A stretch of DNA of 64,000 nt, taken from the NCBI GenBank assembly GCA_013214065.1, contig JABSPK010000009.1, positions 62,001-126,000 of the forward strand. The letters run 5' to 3'. Origin of the DNA: Flavobacteriaceae bacterium. Its GTDB lineage: Bacteria > Bacteroidota > Bacteroidia > Flavobacteriales > Flavobacteriaceae. Below, piece by piece: positions 52,248 to 60,804 of this stretch. Below the pieces are notes generated by a model, which was given only the letters and a program-made list of their open reading frames with translations, did not search any database and was not told where the DNA came from. A program made the translations under genes and the position numbers. The stretch's first letter is position 1. Each line of letters opens with the position of its first letter.

Positions 52248-53173
52248 TGATCGGTCGTTTTTCGTGCGCCTTGAACGGCTATTTTTGAAACATGGATTTC
52301 GAATGGAACGTCTAACCCGGAATAAAATCCAGCCATTCGTTCCGCAATTTTTTCGGCATCGGAAGCTCCGTTTGCCAAGGCGAATATCGATGGGCCTGAT
52401 CCGGAGATACCAACTCCCAAGGCATTGGCCTCAAGGGCGGCTTTTTTCACACCATCGAATCCAGGTATCAGAATGGACCGGATCGGTTCGACGATATGGT
52501 CTTCCAAAGAGCGTCCAATGAGGTCATAATCTTCGGTGAAAAGACCGGCGATCAATCCACCCAAATTCCCCCACTGCCGAATTCCTTGGTTCAGGGTAAT
52601 GTTGGTCTTCAATATTTTACGCGAATCGGATGTTTTAACTTCGATCTGTGGGTGCAATACCACTGCGTGCAAGGCATCGGGTACCGGAATCGGCACGATG
52701 TCAAGGGGATCGTAGCTCCGTACCAGCGTAAAGCCCCCGAAAAGTGCAGGGGCTACATTGTCGGCATGGGCTACTTGACTGGCCAATTCTTCACCCTTCA
52801 TGGCGAAACCTACCAATTGCAATGGTGTAAACGGACGGCCCAAAAGTTCGTTGATGCCCCAAACCGCCCCAGCGGAACTGGCGGCACTACTGCCGATCCC
52901 ACTTCCAGGTTTGATTTTTTTATGGATTTCGATAGAAAAACCCCCTTGATGGTCCAAGGTTTCAAGCAAAGCAAGTGCAGCGACACCAGCAACGTTTTTT
53001 TCCGTTTCAAGGGGAAGGTCCTGACCGTTGATCTTGGTGATCCGAACCCCAGGTTTCGGATCTTTCCGAATGATCATTTCATCACCTACCGATTGTAAGG
53101 CCAAACCCAGTACATCAAAACCGCAAGAGACATTGGCTACGGTCGCCGGGCAAAAAACACGAATGGATTCCAT
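52244..53173 (-). CDS. thrB: homoserine kinase
   Basis: 309 residues from ATG (first base 53173), 2 nt after the thrA stop; a TTG two codons earlier would overlap thrA. A GHMP kinase: PGSGIGSSAASSAGAVWGIN is the ATP-binding glycine loop, and GVGISGSGPSIFALAN is motif 3. It phosphorylates homoserine for ThrC. Confidence 0.96.
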   Translation of the reverse strand: MESIRVFCPATVANVSCGFDVLGLALQSVGDEMIIRKDPKPGVRITKINGQDLPLETEKNVAGVAALALLETLDHQGGFSIEIHKKIKPGSGIGSSAASSAGAVWGINELLGRPFTPLQLVGFAMKGEELASQVAHADNVAPALFGGFTLVRSYDPLDIVPIPVPDALHAVVLHPQIEVKTSDSRKILKTNITLNQGIRQWGNLGGLIAGLFTEDYDLIGRSLEDHIVEPIRSILIPGFDGVKKAALEANALGVGISGSGPSIFALANGASDAEKIAERMAGFYSGLDVPFEIHVSKIAVQGARKTTDQ

Positions 53174-53175
53174 AC

Positions 53176-55620
53176 TCAAAAATTACCAATTCTTATGATG
53201 TCGGCAAAAATTCCGGAAGCGGTAACCGCGGCCCCGGCTCCGGCGCCCTTGATGATCAAAGGTTGATCGCTATAGCGTTCTGTGAAGAAGAGGACGATAT
53301 TGTCACTTCCCTCCAGATTATAAAAATCATGGTCTTCGGGGATTTCTTTCAAGCCTACCTTGGCGTTCCCATTTTCGAATTCGGCCACGTATTTCAACCG
53401 GCAGTTCTTGGAAGCCGCATTTTGGTAAAACGATTGAAAGGCGGCCTCATGCTTTTTCAGCGATTCAAAAAACGCTTCGTTCGATTCGGCTTCCAAGCTT
53501 TCTTGTGGCAAGAAGCCCTGGTTCTCAATGTCGTCGATTTCCAATTCAAAACCGCTTTCACGCGCCAAGATCAATATCTTTCGCATCACATCGATGCCGC
53601 TTAGATCGATGGTGGGGTCCGGTTCGGTATACCCTTGTTCTTGTGCTTCCTTGACCACATCGTGAAAGGTGGTATCCGCCTTGAAGTTGTTGAAGACGAA
53701 ATTCAAGCTCCCTGATAACACCGCTTGAATCCGTTGGATCTTATCACCTGACGCAATGAGGTGCTTCAAGGTATCGATGATGGGAAGGCCGGCACCGACG
53801 TTGGTCTCGAACAAAAAGGGTGCACCGTATTTTTTTGACAAGGTTTTCAATTCGCGATACCCCGCGTATTCCGAAGAACAGGCGATCTTATTACAGGTCA
53901 CGATCGAAATGCTGTTTTTCAAATAGGTCTGATATTGGGCTGAGATGGCCGCACTGGCAGTGTTGTCTACAAAGATGCTATTGCGCAGGTTGAGCTGTTT
54001 CACGGTGTCAACGAAGGCCGAATTATCCGCTTTTGACCCGGAATTGAGTTTGGACTCCCATTGGTTCAAATCGATACCGTTTTCATCGAACACCATTTTT
54101 CGTGAATTCGATATACCGATAACCCGAACGTTCAATTCAAGGGCTTCTTTTAAATACACATCTTGTGATCGTATTTGTTCCAAAAATTTCGCTCCGACGT
54201 TACCTACGCCCATCACGAAGAGGTTCAGCTGTTTCACATGCGATTCAAAGAATGCTTCGTGCAGCGCGTTCAATGCTTTTTTGACATCCTGTTCCCCGAT
54301 GACCGCTGAAATATTCCGTTCGGACGCCCCTTGGGCAATGGCCCTGATATTGACGTTGTTTCGGCCAAGCGTGCTGAACATTTTACCACTGAGCCCTTGG
54401 TGGCTTTTCATATTATCACCTACCAAGGCGATGATGGCCAAACCATCCTCAATGCTTATGGGATATAATGTTTTCGTACTGATTTCATAGGTAAAGGCCT
54501 CATTCAGGGCCGCAACCGCTTTATCACAGTCTTTTTGCGCGATACCGACACAAATCGAGTGTTCCGAAGAGGCTTGGGTGATCATTACAACGCTGATGCG
54601 TTCTAAGGAAAGGGTCTCGAAAAAACGTTTCGAAATTCCGGGGACCCCAACCATTCCAGGGCCTTCGAGGGATAACAACGCGATCTCACCGACATGGCTG
54701 ATGCCGCGAACGGTCTTCCCTTTACCGTTTTTGTTCTTGGTGATCAGCGTACCTTCATCTTCAGGTGCGAAGGTGTTTTTGATGACAATGGGAATACCCA
54801 GGCTTAAGACCGGTTGTACGGTCGGCGGATACAGTACCTTGGCACCGAAATGGGAAAGTTCCATGGCTTCTTCGTAGGAAATATGGGCCACTCTTCGCGC
54901 TTGACGCACCAGCTTCGGATTCGCGGTATACATACCACTCACATCGGTCCAGATTTCCAGGGACTCCGACTGGCAAGCTGCCGCCAAAATAGCGGCCGTG
55001 TAATCCGATCCACCCCGTCCCAAAGTTGTCGATTCGCCACTATGGGAAGAGGCCACGAAACCGGGTACGACAACTACCTGTTCGTTGACATTATCGAAAA
55101 AATTCTTGCATTGTGTATTGGTTAGCTCGAAATCGACCCGCGCCTGTCCGAAGTTGGCATCGGTGGTGATGAGACGTCGGGCATCCATCAAACAGGCATC
55201 GAGGCCCGCTGATTTGAAGAATTCACTGATGATGAACGAAGAAAGCAATTCACCGTAACTCACCACCTTATCGGATAATTTCACGGTTTGTTCCCCAATG
55301 AGAAAAGCCCCTTCCAAAAGGGTTTCCAAGTCGTTCAACTCGGCCTTCACCTTACCTAAAATGCCGCTCTGTTCGGTAATCGGAAAGAGGGACTTGATCG
55401 TATTTAAATGGCGTTCTTCGATTTCGGTCATATGGTTCTCATAGCCCAAATCACGGCTTGATGCTCTCTGTAAGGCATTGAGGAGTAGGTCGGTAACCCC
55501 ACCAAGGGCAGAGACGACGACGGCGGTTTTTGTGGCTTGGGTGCCTTCGACGATCGCTTTAACGCGCTGTATGTTTTTAGAATTGGCTACGGATGTTCCA
55601 CCAAATTTTAAGACTTTCAT
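53176..55620 (-). CDS. thrA: bifunctional aspartate kinase / homoserine dehydrogenase
   Basis: 814 residues, fused as in E. coli ThrA. The aspartate kinase part (about 1-290) starts MKVLKFGGTSVANSKNI and has GRGGSDYTAA. Two ACT-type regulatory segments follow (about 305-460), the site where threonine feedback acts in the family. The homoserine dehydrogenase part (about 465-814) has VMGVGNVGAKFLEQI (NAD(P) site) and NVGAGLPIIDTLKHL. It does the first and third steps from aspartate toward threonine. A 58-nt gap separates it from a short Thr-rich ORF upstream. Confidence 0.97.
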   Translation of the reverse strand: MKVLKFGGTSVANSKNIQRVKAIVEGTQATKTAVVVSALGGVTDLLLNALQRASSRDLGYENHMTEIEERHLNTIKSLFPITEQSGILGKVKAELNDLETLLEGAFLIGEQTVKLSDKVVSYGELLSSFIISEFFKSAGLDACLMDARRLITTDANFGQARVDFELTNTQCKNFFDNVNEQVVVVPGFVASSHSGESTTLGRGGSDYTAAILAAACQSESLEIWTDVSGMYTANPKLVRQARRVAHISYEEAMELSHFGAKVLYPPTVQPVLSLGIPIVIKNTFAPEDEGTLITKNKNGKGKTVRGISHVGEIALLSLEGPGMVGVPGISKRFFETLSLERISVVMITQASSEHSICVGIAQKDCDKAVAALNEAFTYEISTKTLYPISIEDGLAIIALVGDNMKSHQGLSGKMFSTLGRNNVNIRAIAQGASERNISAVIGEQDVKKALNALHEAFFESHVKQLNLFVMGVGNVGAKFLEQIRSQDVYLKEALELNVRVIGISNSRKMVFDENGIDLNQWESKLNSGSKADNSAFVDTVKQLNLRNSIFVDNTASAAISAQYQTYLKNSISIVTCNKIACSSEYAGYRELKTLSKKYGAPFLFETNVGAGLPIIDTLKHLIASGDKIQRIQAVLSGSLNFVFNNFKADTTFHDVVKEAQEQGYTEPDPTIDLSGIDVMRKILILARESGFELEIDDIENQGFLPQESLEAESNEAFFESLKKHEAAFQSFYQNAASKNCRLKYVAEFENGNAKVGLKEIPEDHDFYNLEGSDNIVLFFTERYSDQPLIIKGAGAGAAVTASGIFADIIRIGNF

Positions 55621-55678
55621 GAGTCAACGGATTATGAAATGATAGCATGGATTGTACGGACGTGATATGAATAGTAGT

Positions 55679-55765
55679 TTACCCCAAAGGGGTAATACCG
55701 GTAATGGTGCGGGTGAAGAAGCTACCGATCGATGCTGGTTTTATGTCCGTTTGTTTAACTTGCAT
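55679..55765 (-). CDS. candidate thr operon leader peptide
   Basis: A 28-codon ORF (ATG first base 55765, TAA 55681-55679) ahead of thrA on the same strand. Its last 12 residues read FTRTITGITPLG, with four Thr and two Ile, the amino acids whose level controls thr operons by attenuation elsewhere. It starts about 8 nt after the predicted transcription start. Its end overlaps a perfect hairpin TTACCCC - TTT - GGGGTAA. No T-rich terminator is visible before thrA, so the mechanism would differ from E. coli, and the ORF could still be chance. Confidence 0.5.
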   Translation of the reverse strand: MQVKQTDIKPASIGSFFTRTITGITPLG

Positions 55766-55779
55766 GACAAATGTGGCTT

Positions 55780-55811
55780 CAAATGTACCGCTTTTGCGAA
55801 CCCTTGCCAAT
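55780..55811 (-). promoter_or_regulatory. promoter of the thr operon
   Basis: On the minus strand ATTGG (55811-55807) stands 19 nt ahead of TACATTTG (55787-55780), an exact TANNTTTG. Transcription would start near 55773. Confidence 0.6.
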
Positions 55812-55824
55812 GTTTCCAAAATTT

Positions 55825-55839
55825 TTGTCAATTTGACAA
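55825..55839. promoter_or_regulatory. perfect palindrome, possible operator
   Basis: TTGTCAA-T-TTGACAA, 7-bp arms, in the divergent gap between thrA and nnr. It lies 24 nt before the nnr ATG and just upstream of the thr promoter. It could be a repressor site; the protein is unknown. Confidence 0.35.
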
Positions 55840-55862
55840 CAAACTCCTTTTAGAATTAGTAA

Positions 55863-57407
55863 ATGAAGATATTTTCCGCCAATCAGATCTATGAAGCTGA
55901 TAAATTCACAATAGCCGAACAGCAGATTTCAAGTGACCTCTTGATGGAGCGCGCTGCAGAGCGCATATTCGATTGGATCCATAGGCGAATGCAAGGGGCC
56001 CAGGTCAAGATACACTTGTTTTGCGGAATCGGTAACAACGGTGGTGACGGCATGGCGTTGGCTCGGATGCTTTTTGAAAACGGCTACAACTTCGATGCCT
56101 ATGTGGTCAACTACAGCGACAAAAGGTCGCCTGATTTCTTGACGAATTTGAGTCGTCTGAAAGAACGGAAGGTATGGCCCAATTTTTTGGAATCAGCCGC
56201 TTCCTTACCGGAAATCGGTGTCGATGATATCATTGTTGATGCGATTTTCGGTATCGGTTTGAATCGCGCTCCTGATCCCTGGGTAGGGGAGTTGATTACC
56301 CACCTGAATGCGAGTAGGGCCTTCATTTTATCGATCGATATTCCTTCGGGACTTTTTATGGACCGGGTCCCGGAACATCCTGACCGGGTAATCAATGCCA
56401 ATTATGTGTTGAGTTTCCAGGCACCGAAATTGCCCTTTTTCTTGCCCCAGACCGGGGTATATCTCAATCAATGGGAGGTTTTGGATATCGGTTTGTCGCC
56501 TACTTATCTGGGCAATACCCAGACCGATTTCGGTCTCATCGGCCGCCATGAGGTGTTGCCGCTATATCGCCCTAGGTATAAATTTACCCACAAGGGTACC
56601 TATGGGCACTCGTTGATCATCGGGGGTAGCTATGGCAAGATGGGAGCCGTCCAACTTGCCGCAAATGCCTGTTTGAACGTGGGTAGCGGATTGGTGACAG
56701 CCTTAGTACCCGAATGTGGGTGCCTCCCCCTACAAACCGCTTTGCCCGAAATCATGGTACAGGTCGACGATGGTGATGATCAACTCTCCGAAATCGATGT
56801 GGATGGTGATTTCAAAGCTGTAGGTATCGGAATCGGTATGGGCACGGAAGCAACCACGCTTAAAGCATTCAAGGGGTTCTTGAAAAAGGTCGGGGCGCCT
56901 TTGGTCATCGATGCTGACGCGCTGAATCTTTTGGCTCAAGACAAGAGCCTGCTCGAAGCCCTGCCCGAACATGCCATTTTAACACCCCATCCCAAAGAAT
57001 TCGAGCGTTTGGTAGGGGCGTGGAAAGACGATTTCGAAAAGGTGGCGAAAGCTGCCGAATTTTCAAAGACCCATAAAGTCGTTTTAGTCTTGAAAGGGGC
57101 CCATACCTTGGTTTTCGCCAATGGTATCGGCCATATCAACACCAGTGGCAACCCGGGTATGGCCACTGCCGGTAGTGGTGATGTATTGACCGGAATGATC
57201 ACCGGTTTGCTCGCGCAAGGCTATGAGGCCTTGGCCGCCGCTGTTTTCGGGGTGTTCCTACATGGGTTGAGTGGTGATATAGCCGCTACCGAACATGGGT
57301 ATGAGGCCCTAACCGCTACACGGATGGTAGATCATATCGGTAAAGCGTATACAGCCTTGCTAAAACCGCCGGAGGCTGCTCCTGCGGTAGATGGTGAGTC
57401 TGACTAG
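55863..57407 (+). CDS. nnr: bifunctional NAD(P)H-hydrate epimerase / dehydratase
   Basis: 514 residues with two enzymes. The N-terminal YjeF_N epimerase (about 1-215) has LMERAAERIFDWI and GIGNNGGDGMALARML. The C-terminal ADP-dependent dehydratase (about 230-500) has HKGTYGHSLIIGGSYGKMGA, VIDADALNLL, LTPHPKEFERL and NPGMATAGSGDVLTGMI. Together they repair hydrated NADH and NADPH. The gene stands alone, divergent from the thr operon, and its last 4 bp overlap the next gene on the other strand. Confidence 0.96.
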   Translation: MKIFSANQIYEADKFTIAEQQISSDLLMERAAERIFDWIHRRMQGAQVKIHLFCGIGNNGGDGMALARMLFENGYNFDAYVVNYSDKRSPDFLTNLSRLKERKVWPNFLESAASLPEIGVDDIIVDAIFGIGLNRAPDPWVGELITHLNASRAFILSIDIPSGLFMDRVPEHPDRVINANYVLSFQAPKLPFFLPQTGVYLNQWEVLDIGLSPTYLGNTQTDFGLIGRHEVLPLYRPRYKFTHKGTYGHSLIIGGSYGKMGAVQLAANACLNVGSGLVTALVPECGCLPLQTALPEIMVQVDDGDDQLSEIDVDGDFKAVGIGIGMGTEATTLKAFKGFLKKVGAPLVIDADALNLLAQDKSLLEALPEHAILTPHPKEFERLVGAWKDDFEKVAKAAEFSKTHKVVLVLKGAHTLVFANGIGHINTSGNPGMATAGSGDVLTGMITGLLAQGYEALAAAVFGVFLHGLSGDIAATEHGYEALTATRMVDHIGKAYTALLKPPEAAPAVDGESD

Positions 57408-57820
57408 ACCTTGTTCGATTTCCTGCGCTTCAGGCGTTTTTTGATCCAAGCCACGGCATTTTCATATTCAATGAAAAACTCCATGTTCCTTTTGTAGAAC
57501 AGTTTTTCGATCTTGAAATTATGCATATCGATTTCCTTCTTAGAAACGATGGCGAAGGCCTTTAGGTTTTCCAACCCCCTGATATAAGTATAGATGATCG
57601 GATCAACGGCATAAGAGTTCTTTCTTAAGCTGATATAACCGAATTCTTTTTGTCTAAAATGGATTTCCGAGATGCCGATGATCTGGTAAGCACGCTCGAG
57701 CGTAATCGTAGCCCCTTCTTCAAAGGTAGCGACCATGTAGTTATCGAAGACTTGGATCAGTCCGATATCCAATTGGTACTCCTTTACAACAATGGCTTTT
57801 TTGTTAAAACCAATTTTCAT
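57404..57820 (-). CDS. small conserved protein of unknown function
   Basis: 138 residues, no export signal or membrane helix. The start is strand-rich (KAIVVKEYQLDIGLIQVFDNYMVATFEEG), then a helix, then LKAFAIVSKKEIDMHNFKIEKLFYK and a basic tail (WIKKRLKRRKSNKV). The C-terminal half resembles a SpoIIAA-like/STAS fold, but weakly. It is a single-gene unit between nnr and clpC. Confidence 0.72.
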   Translation of the reverse strand: MKIGFNKKAIVVKEYQLDIGLIQVFDNYMVATFEEGATITLERAYQIIGISEIHFRQKEFGYISLRKNSYAVDPIIYTYIRGLENLKAFAIVSKKEIDMHNFKIEKLFYKRNMEFFIEYENAVAWIKKRLKRRKSNKV

Positions 57821-57945
57821 TCCCCAATGCGTTATAGTGTCGAGACGAAAATATGTTTAGGCCCCCTTAATCTGAAAAAAACTAGATTAAAAGCTTAAAT
57901 ATCGTTTATACTGTTAAAATTGGGGATGCGTTGGCTTTGCTCCAT

Positions 57946-57975
57946 AAAAAAAGGCCGGTATCGAAACCGGCCTTT
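57946..57975 (-). terminator. terminator of clpC
   Basis: Stem AAAGGCCGGT - ATCGAA - ACCGGCCTTT with a run of A on the plus strand (57946-57952), which is a T-run for minus-strand transcripts. Confidence 0.9.
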
Positions 57976-57997
57976 ATCGCATGCGATGTTATCGCAT

Positions 57998-60547
57998 TTA
58001 TGCTTTGGAGGATTCCTCCGCTTTTTTGATTTTTATCGTGAGCTCTTCCTTTTTCGAATCGAGGTCCATGAAAATACTGTCCCCTTCGTTTAAATTCGAA
58101 TTCACGATCTCTTCGGCCAAGGCATCTTCGATGTATTTCTGGATGGCACGTTTCAAAGGTCGTGCCCCATACTGCTTGTCAAATCCTTTCTCGGCGATAT
58201 AGTCTTTCGCTTTTTCGGAAAGTTTCAAATCATAGCCGATATCCTTGATGCGCTTGAACAATTTGTCCAATTCGATATCGATGATCTTGTGAATGTCTTC
58301 ACGCTCTAGGGCATTGAACACGATTACATCATCGATACGGTTCAGGAATTCAGGGGCAAATGCCTTTTTCAAGGCATTTTCGATCACACTTTTCTGGTGC
58401 GAGTCGGCCTGGGCTTTCTTAGCGGCCGTACCGAAACCGACACCCTGTCCGAAATCCTTCAACTGTCGCGCCCCGATATTCGAGGTCATGATGATGATGG
58501 TATTCCTGAAGTCGATTTTTCTTCCCAAGCTATCGGTCAAAAAGCCATCATCCAATACCTGTAAGAGCATATTGAAAACGTCGGGGTGGGCCTTTTCGAC
58601 CTCATCCAGCAAAATGACCGAATAGGGCTTTCTACGGACTTTCTCCGTAAGTTGTCCGCCTTCTTCGTATCCTACATATCCAGGAGGTGCCCCTACCAAT
58701 CTCGAAATGGCGAATTTCTCCATGTACTCGCTCATATCGATACGGATCAAGGCATCTTCGGAATCGAAGAGCTCTTTGGCCAATACCTTGGCCAATTGGG
58801 TCTTTCCGACACCGGTCTGTCCTAAGAAAATGAAGGACCCGATCGGTTTGTTCGGATCTTTCAGTCCCGCACGGTTCCGTTGGATCGCCTTGGCCACCTT
58901 GACTACCGCCTCATCTTGACCGATAACGAAGTCTTTGATCAATTGGGGCAGTTCGGCCAATTTGTTGCTTTCGGTCTGGGCGATGCGATTCACGGGTATC
59001 CCGCTCATCATAGAGACCACATCGGCTACATTGTCCTCCGAAACGGTTTCGCGGTTCAGCTTGCTTTCTTCCTCCCAACGTTCTTGGGCTGAGGCCAAGT
59101 CCTTTTCAAGACGTTTCTCATCGTCACGCAACCTAGCGGCTTCTTCGTATTTCTGTTTTTTGACCACGCTATTCTTCAACTCGCGCACATCTTCCAATTG
59201 GCTTTCCAGTTCCAAAATCTGTTTTGGAACGTCCATATTGACGATGTGTACCCGGGATCCGGCCTCATCGAGGGCATCGATGGCCTTGTCAGGCAAAAAG
59301 CGATCGGTCATATAGCGGTTCGTCAATTTGACACAGGCAACGATGGCGTCGTCGGTGTAGTTGACATTGTGGTGATCTTCGTACTTTCCTTTGATGTTCA
59401 TTAAAATCTCGATGGTTTCCTCCACCGAGGTAGGTTCGACCATGACTTTTTGGAAACGACGTTCGAGGGCCCCGTCTTTTTCGATGTACTGGCGGTACTC
59501 GTCAAGGGTAGTCGCTCCGATACATTGTATCTCGCCACGTGCCAGGGCGGGCTTGAACATGTTCGAGGCATCCAAACTGCCAGTGGCCCCTCCGGCCCCG
59601 ACGATGGTATGAATCTCGTCAATGAACAAAATGATGTCATCGTTTTTTTCCAATTCGTTCATCACTGCCTTCATGCGCTCTTCGAACTGACCGCGGTATT
59701 TGGTACCGGCGACCAAAGAGGCAAGGTCTAGGGTGACGACCCTTTTGTTATATAAGATCCGCGAGACCTTTTTATTGATGATGCGCAAGGCAAGCCCTTC
59801 GGCGATGGCACTCTTACCGACACCGGGCTCCCCGATCAACAAGGGATTGTTCTTTTTTCTTCGGCTCAAAATCTGCGAAACCCGCTCGATTTCCTTTTCC
59901 CTTCCGACCACGGGATCCAATTTGTTCTCTTCGGCCAACTTGGTCAAATCACGCCCGAAATTGTCCAAGACCGGGGTTTTTGATTTTTTGTTGCCTTTTT
60001 GGTTGCCCGAGGCACCGAAGGTACTTTCCTTGGAATCGCCCGTTTCTTCGGGGTCGCTAGGAAAGGATTCCGCACGCGGGGTATCCAAATAATCGTCATC
60101 ACTGGTGATCATCGATTTGAATTGCTCCTTGACATTGTCATAGTCGACCTTGAGCTTGTGCAGCAACTTGGTCGTTGGATCGTTTTCATTGCGCAGGATG
60201 CACAGCAACAAATGCGCCGTGTTGATCGATGAACTCTGAAAGAGCTTGGCCTCCAAAAAGGTGGTCTTCAATGCCCTTTCGGCCTGACGGGTTAGGTGTA
60301 GGTTCTTTTTGTCTTTTTGAACTGAACTGGTATTCGGGTTGGCCGGACTCAGGATCTCGACCTTTCTGCGTAAGTGGTCGAGGTCGACGTCAAGGGCGTC
60401 CAAAATATTGATCGCCTTGCCATTGCCGTCACGCAATAGGCCGAGCATCAAATGTTCGGTACCGATGAAATCATGGCCGAGACGCAAGGCTTCCTCTTTA
60501 CTATAAGCGATCACGTCTTTTACCCTTGGGGAGAAATTATCATCCAT
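57998..60547 (-). CDS. clpC: ClpC-type AAA+ unfoldase
   Basis: 849 residues starting [20 protein letters not shown]; a further ATG six codons upstream is possible but adds no conserved residues. An N-terminal Clp_N repeat domain (about 1-145) is followed by AAA+ module 1 with [16 protein letters not shown] and [18 protein letters not shown]-type coiled coil follows ([20 protein letters not shown]), the mark of ClpC. AAA+ module 2 has [15 protein letters not shown] and [16 protein letters not shown], and the C-terminal ClpB_D2 domain follows. It feeds proteins to ClpP. The gap to gyrA (257 nt) holds divergent promoters, none matching the consensus fully. Confidence 0.96.
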   Translation of the reverse strand: MDDNFSPRVKDVIAYSKEEALRLGHDFIGTEHLMLGLLRDGNGKAINILDALDVDLDHLRRKVEILSPANPNTSSVQKDKKNLHLTRQAERALKTTFLEAKLFQSSSINTAHLLLCILRNENDPTTKLLHKLKVDYDNVKEQFKSMITSDDDYLDTPRAESFPSDPEETGDSKESTFGASGNQKGNKKSKTPVLDNFGRDLTKLAEENKLDPVVGREKEIERVSQILSRRKKNNPLLIGEPGVGKSAIAEGLALRIINKKVSRILYNKRVVTLDLASLVAGTKYRGQFEERMKAVMNELEKNDDIILFIDEIHTIVGAGGATGSLDASNMFKPALARGEIQCIGATTLDEYRQYIEKDGALERRFQKVMVEPTSVEETIEILMNIKGKYEDHHNVNYTDDAIVACVKLTNRYMTDRFLPDKAIDALDEAGSRVHIVNMDVPKQILELESQLEDVRELKNSVVKKQKYEEAARLRDDEKRLEKDLASAQERWEEESKLNRETVSEDNVADVVSMMSGIPVNRIAQTESNKLAELPQLIKDFVIGQDEAVVKVAKAIQRNRAGLKDPNKPIGSFIFLGQTGVGKTQLAKVLAKELFDSEDALIRIDMSEYMEKFAISRLVGAPPGYVGYEEGGQLTEKVRRKPYSVILLDEVEKAHPDVFNMLLQVLDDGFLTDSLGRKIDFRNTIIIMTSNIGARQLKDFGQGVGFGTAAKKAQADSHQKSVIENALKKAFAPEFLNRIDDVIVFNALEREDIHKIIDIELDKLFKRIKDIGYDLKLSEKAKDYIAEKGFDKQYGARPLKRAIQKYIEDALAEEIVNSNLNEGDSIFMDLDSKKEELTIKIKKAEESSKA

Positions 60548-60804
60548 AGAAACTCTTTTCAGCAATTAAAATTAATAAAAGTATCGTAACGCTAGTCAAA
60601 TACCGTACCCATATTCGATAAACACGGATGATTTGACGAAAAAAGGTCGTTTTTCTTTGGTTTTTAACGATTCTTTAGGGGGGTAACTGCCATTATTCCG
60701 TGTTGATAATTTTTTTAATAAAGTATTGCCCCTGCGCTCTAAAAGGCCTGTTTTTTGGTATATTGCCATGATAATTTAACTACAAAATTTACAAGGATTT
60801 TAGC

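Noticed and set aside
55652-55894. Plus-strand ORF whose product contains GNTGNGAG, like the end of E. coli ThrL
   Set aside because: It lies on the strand opposite to thrA, reads on without a stop after GAG, and runs into nnr in another frame. The minus-strand ORF fits the thr promoter and gene direction better.
60548-60804. Promoters for clpC and gyrA in their divergent gap
   Set aside because: Several near matches (TACTTTTA minus, TATATTGC plus) exist, but none pairs with a -33 element at a proper spacing, so I do not call them.
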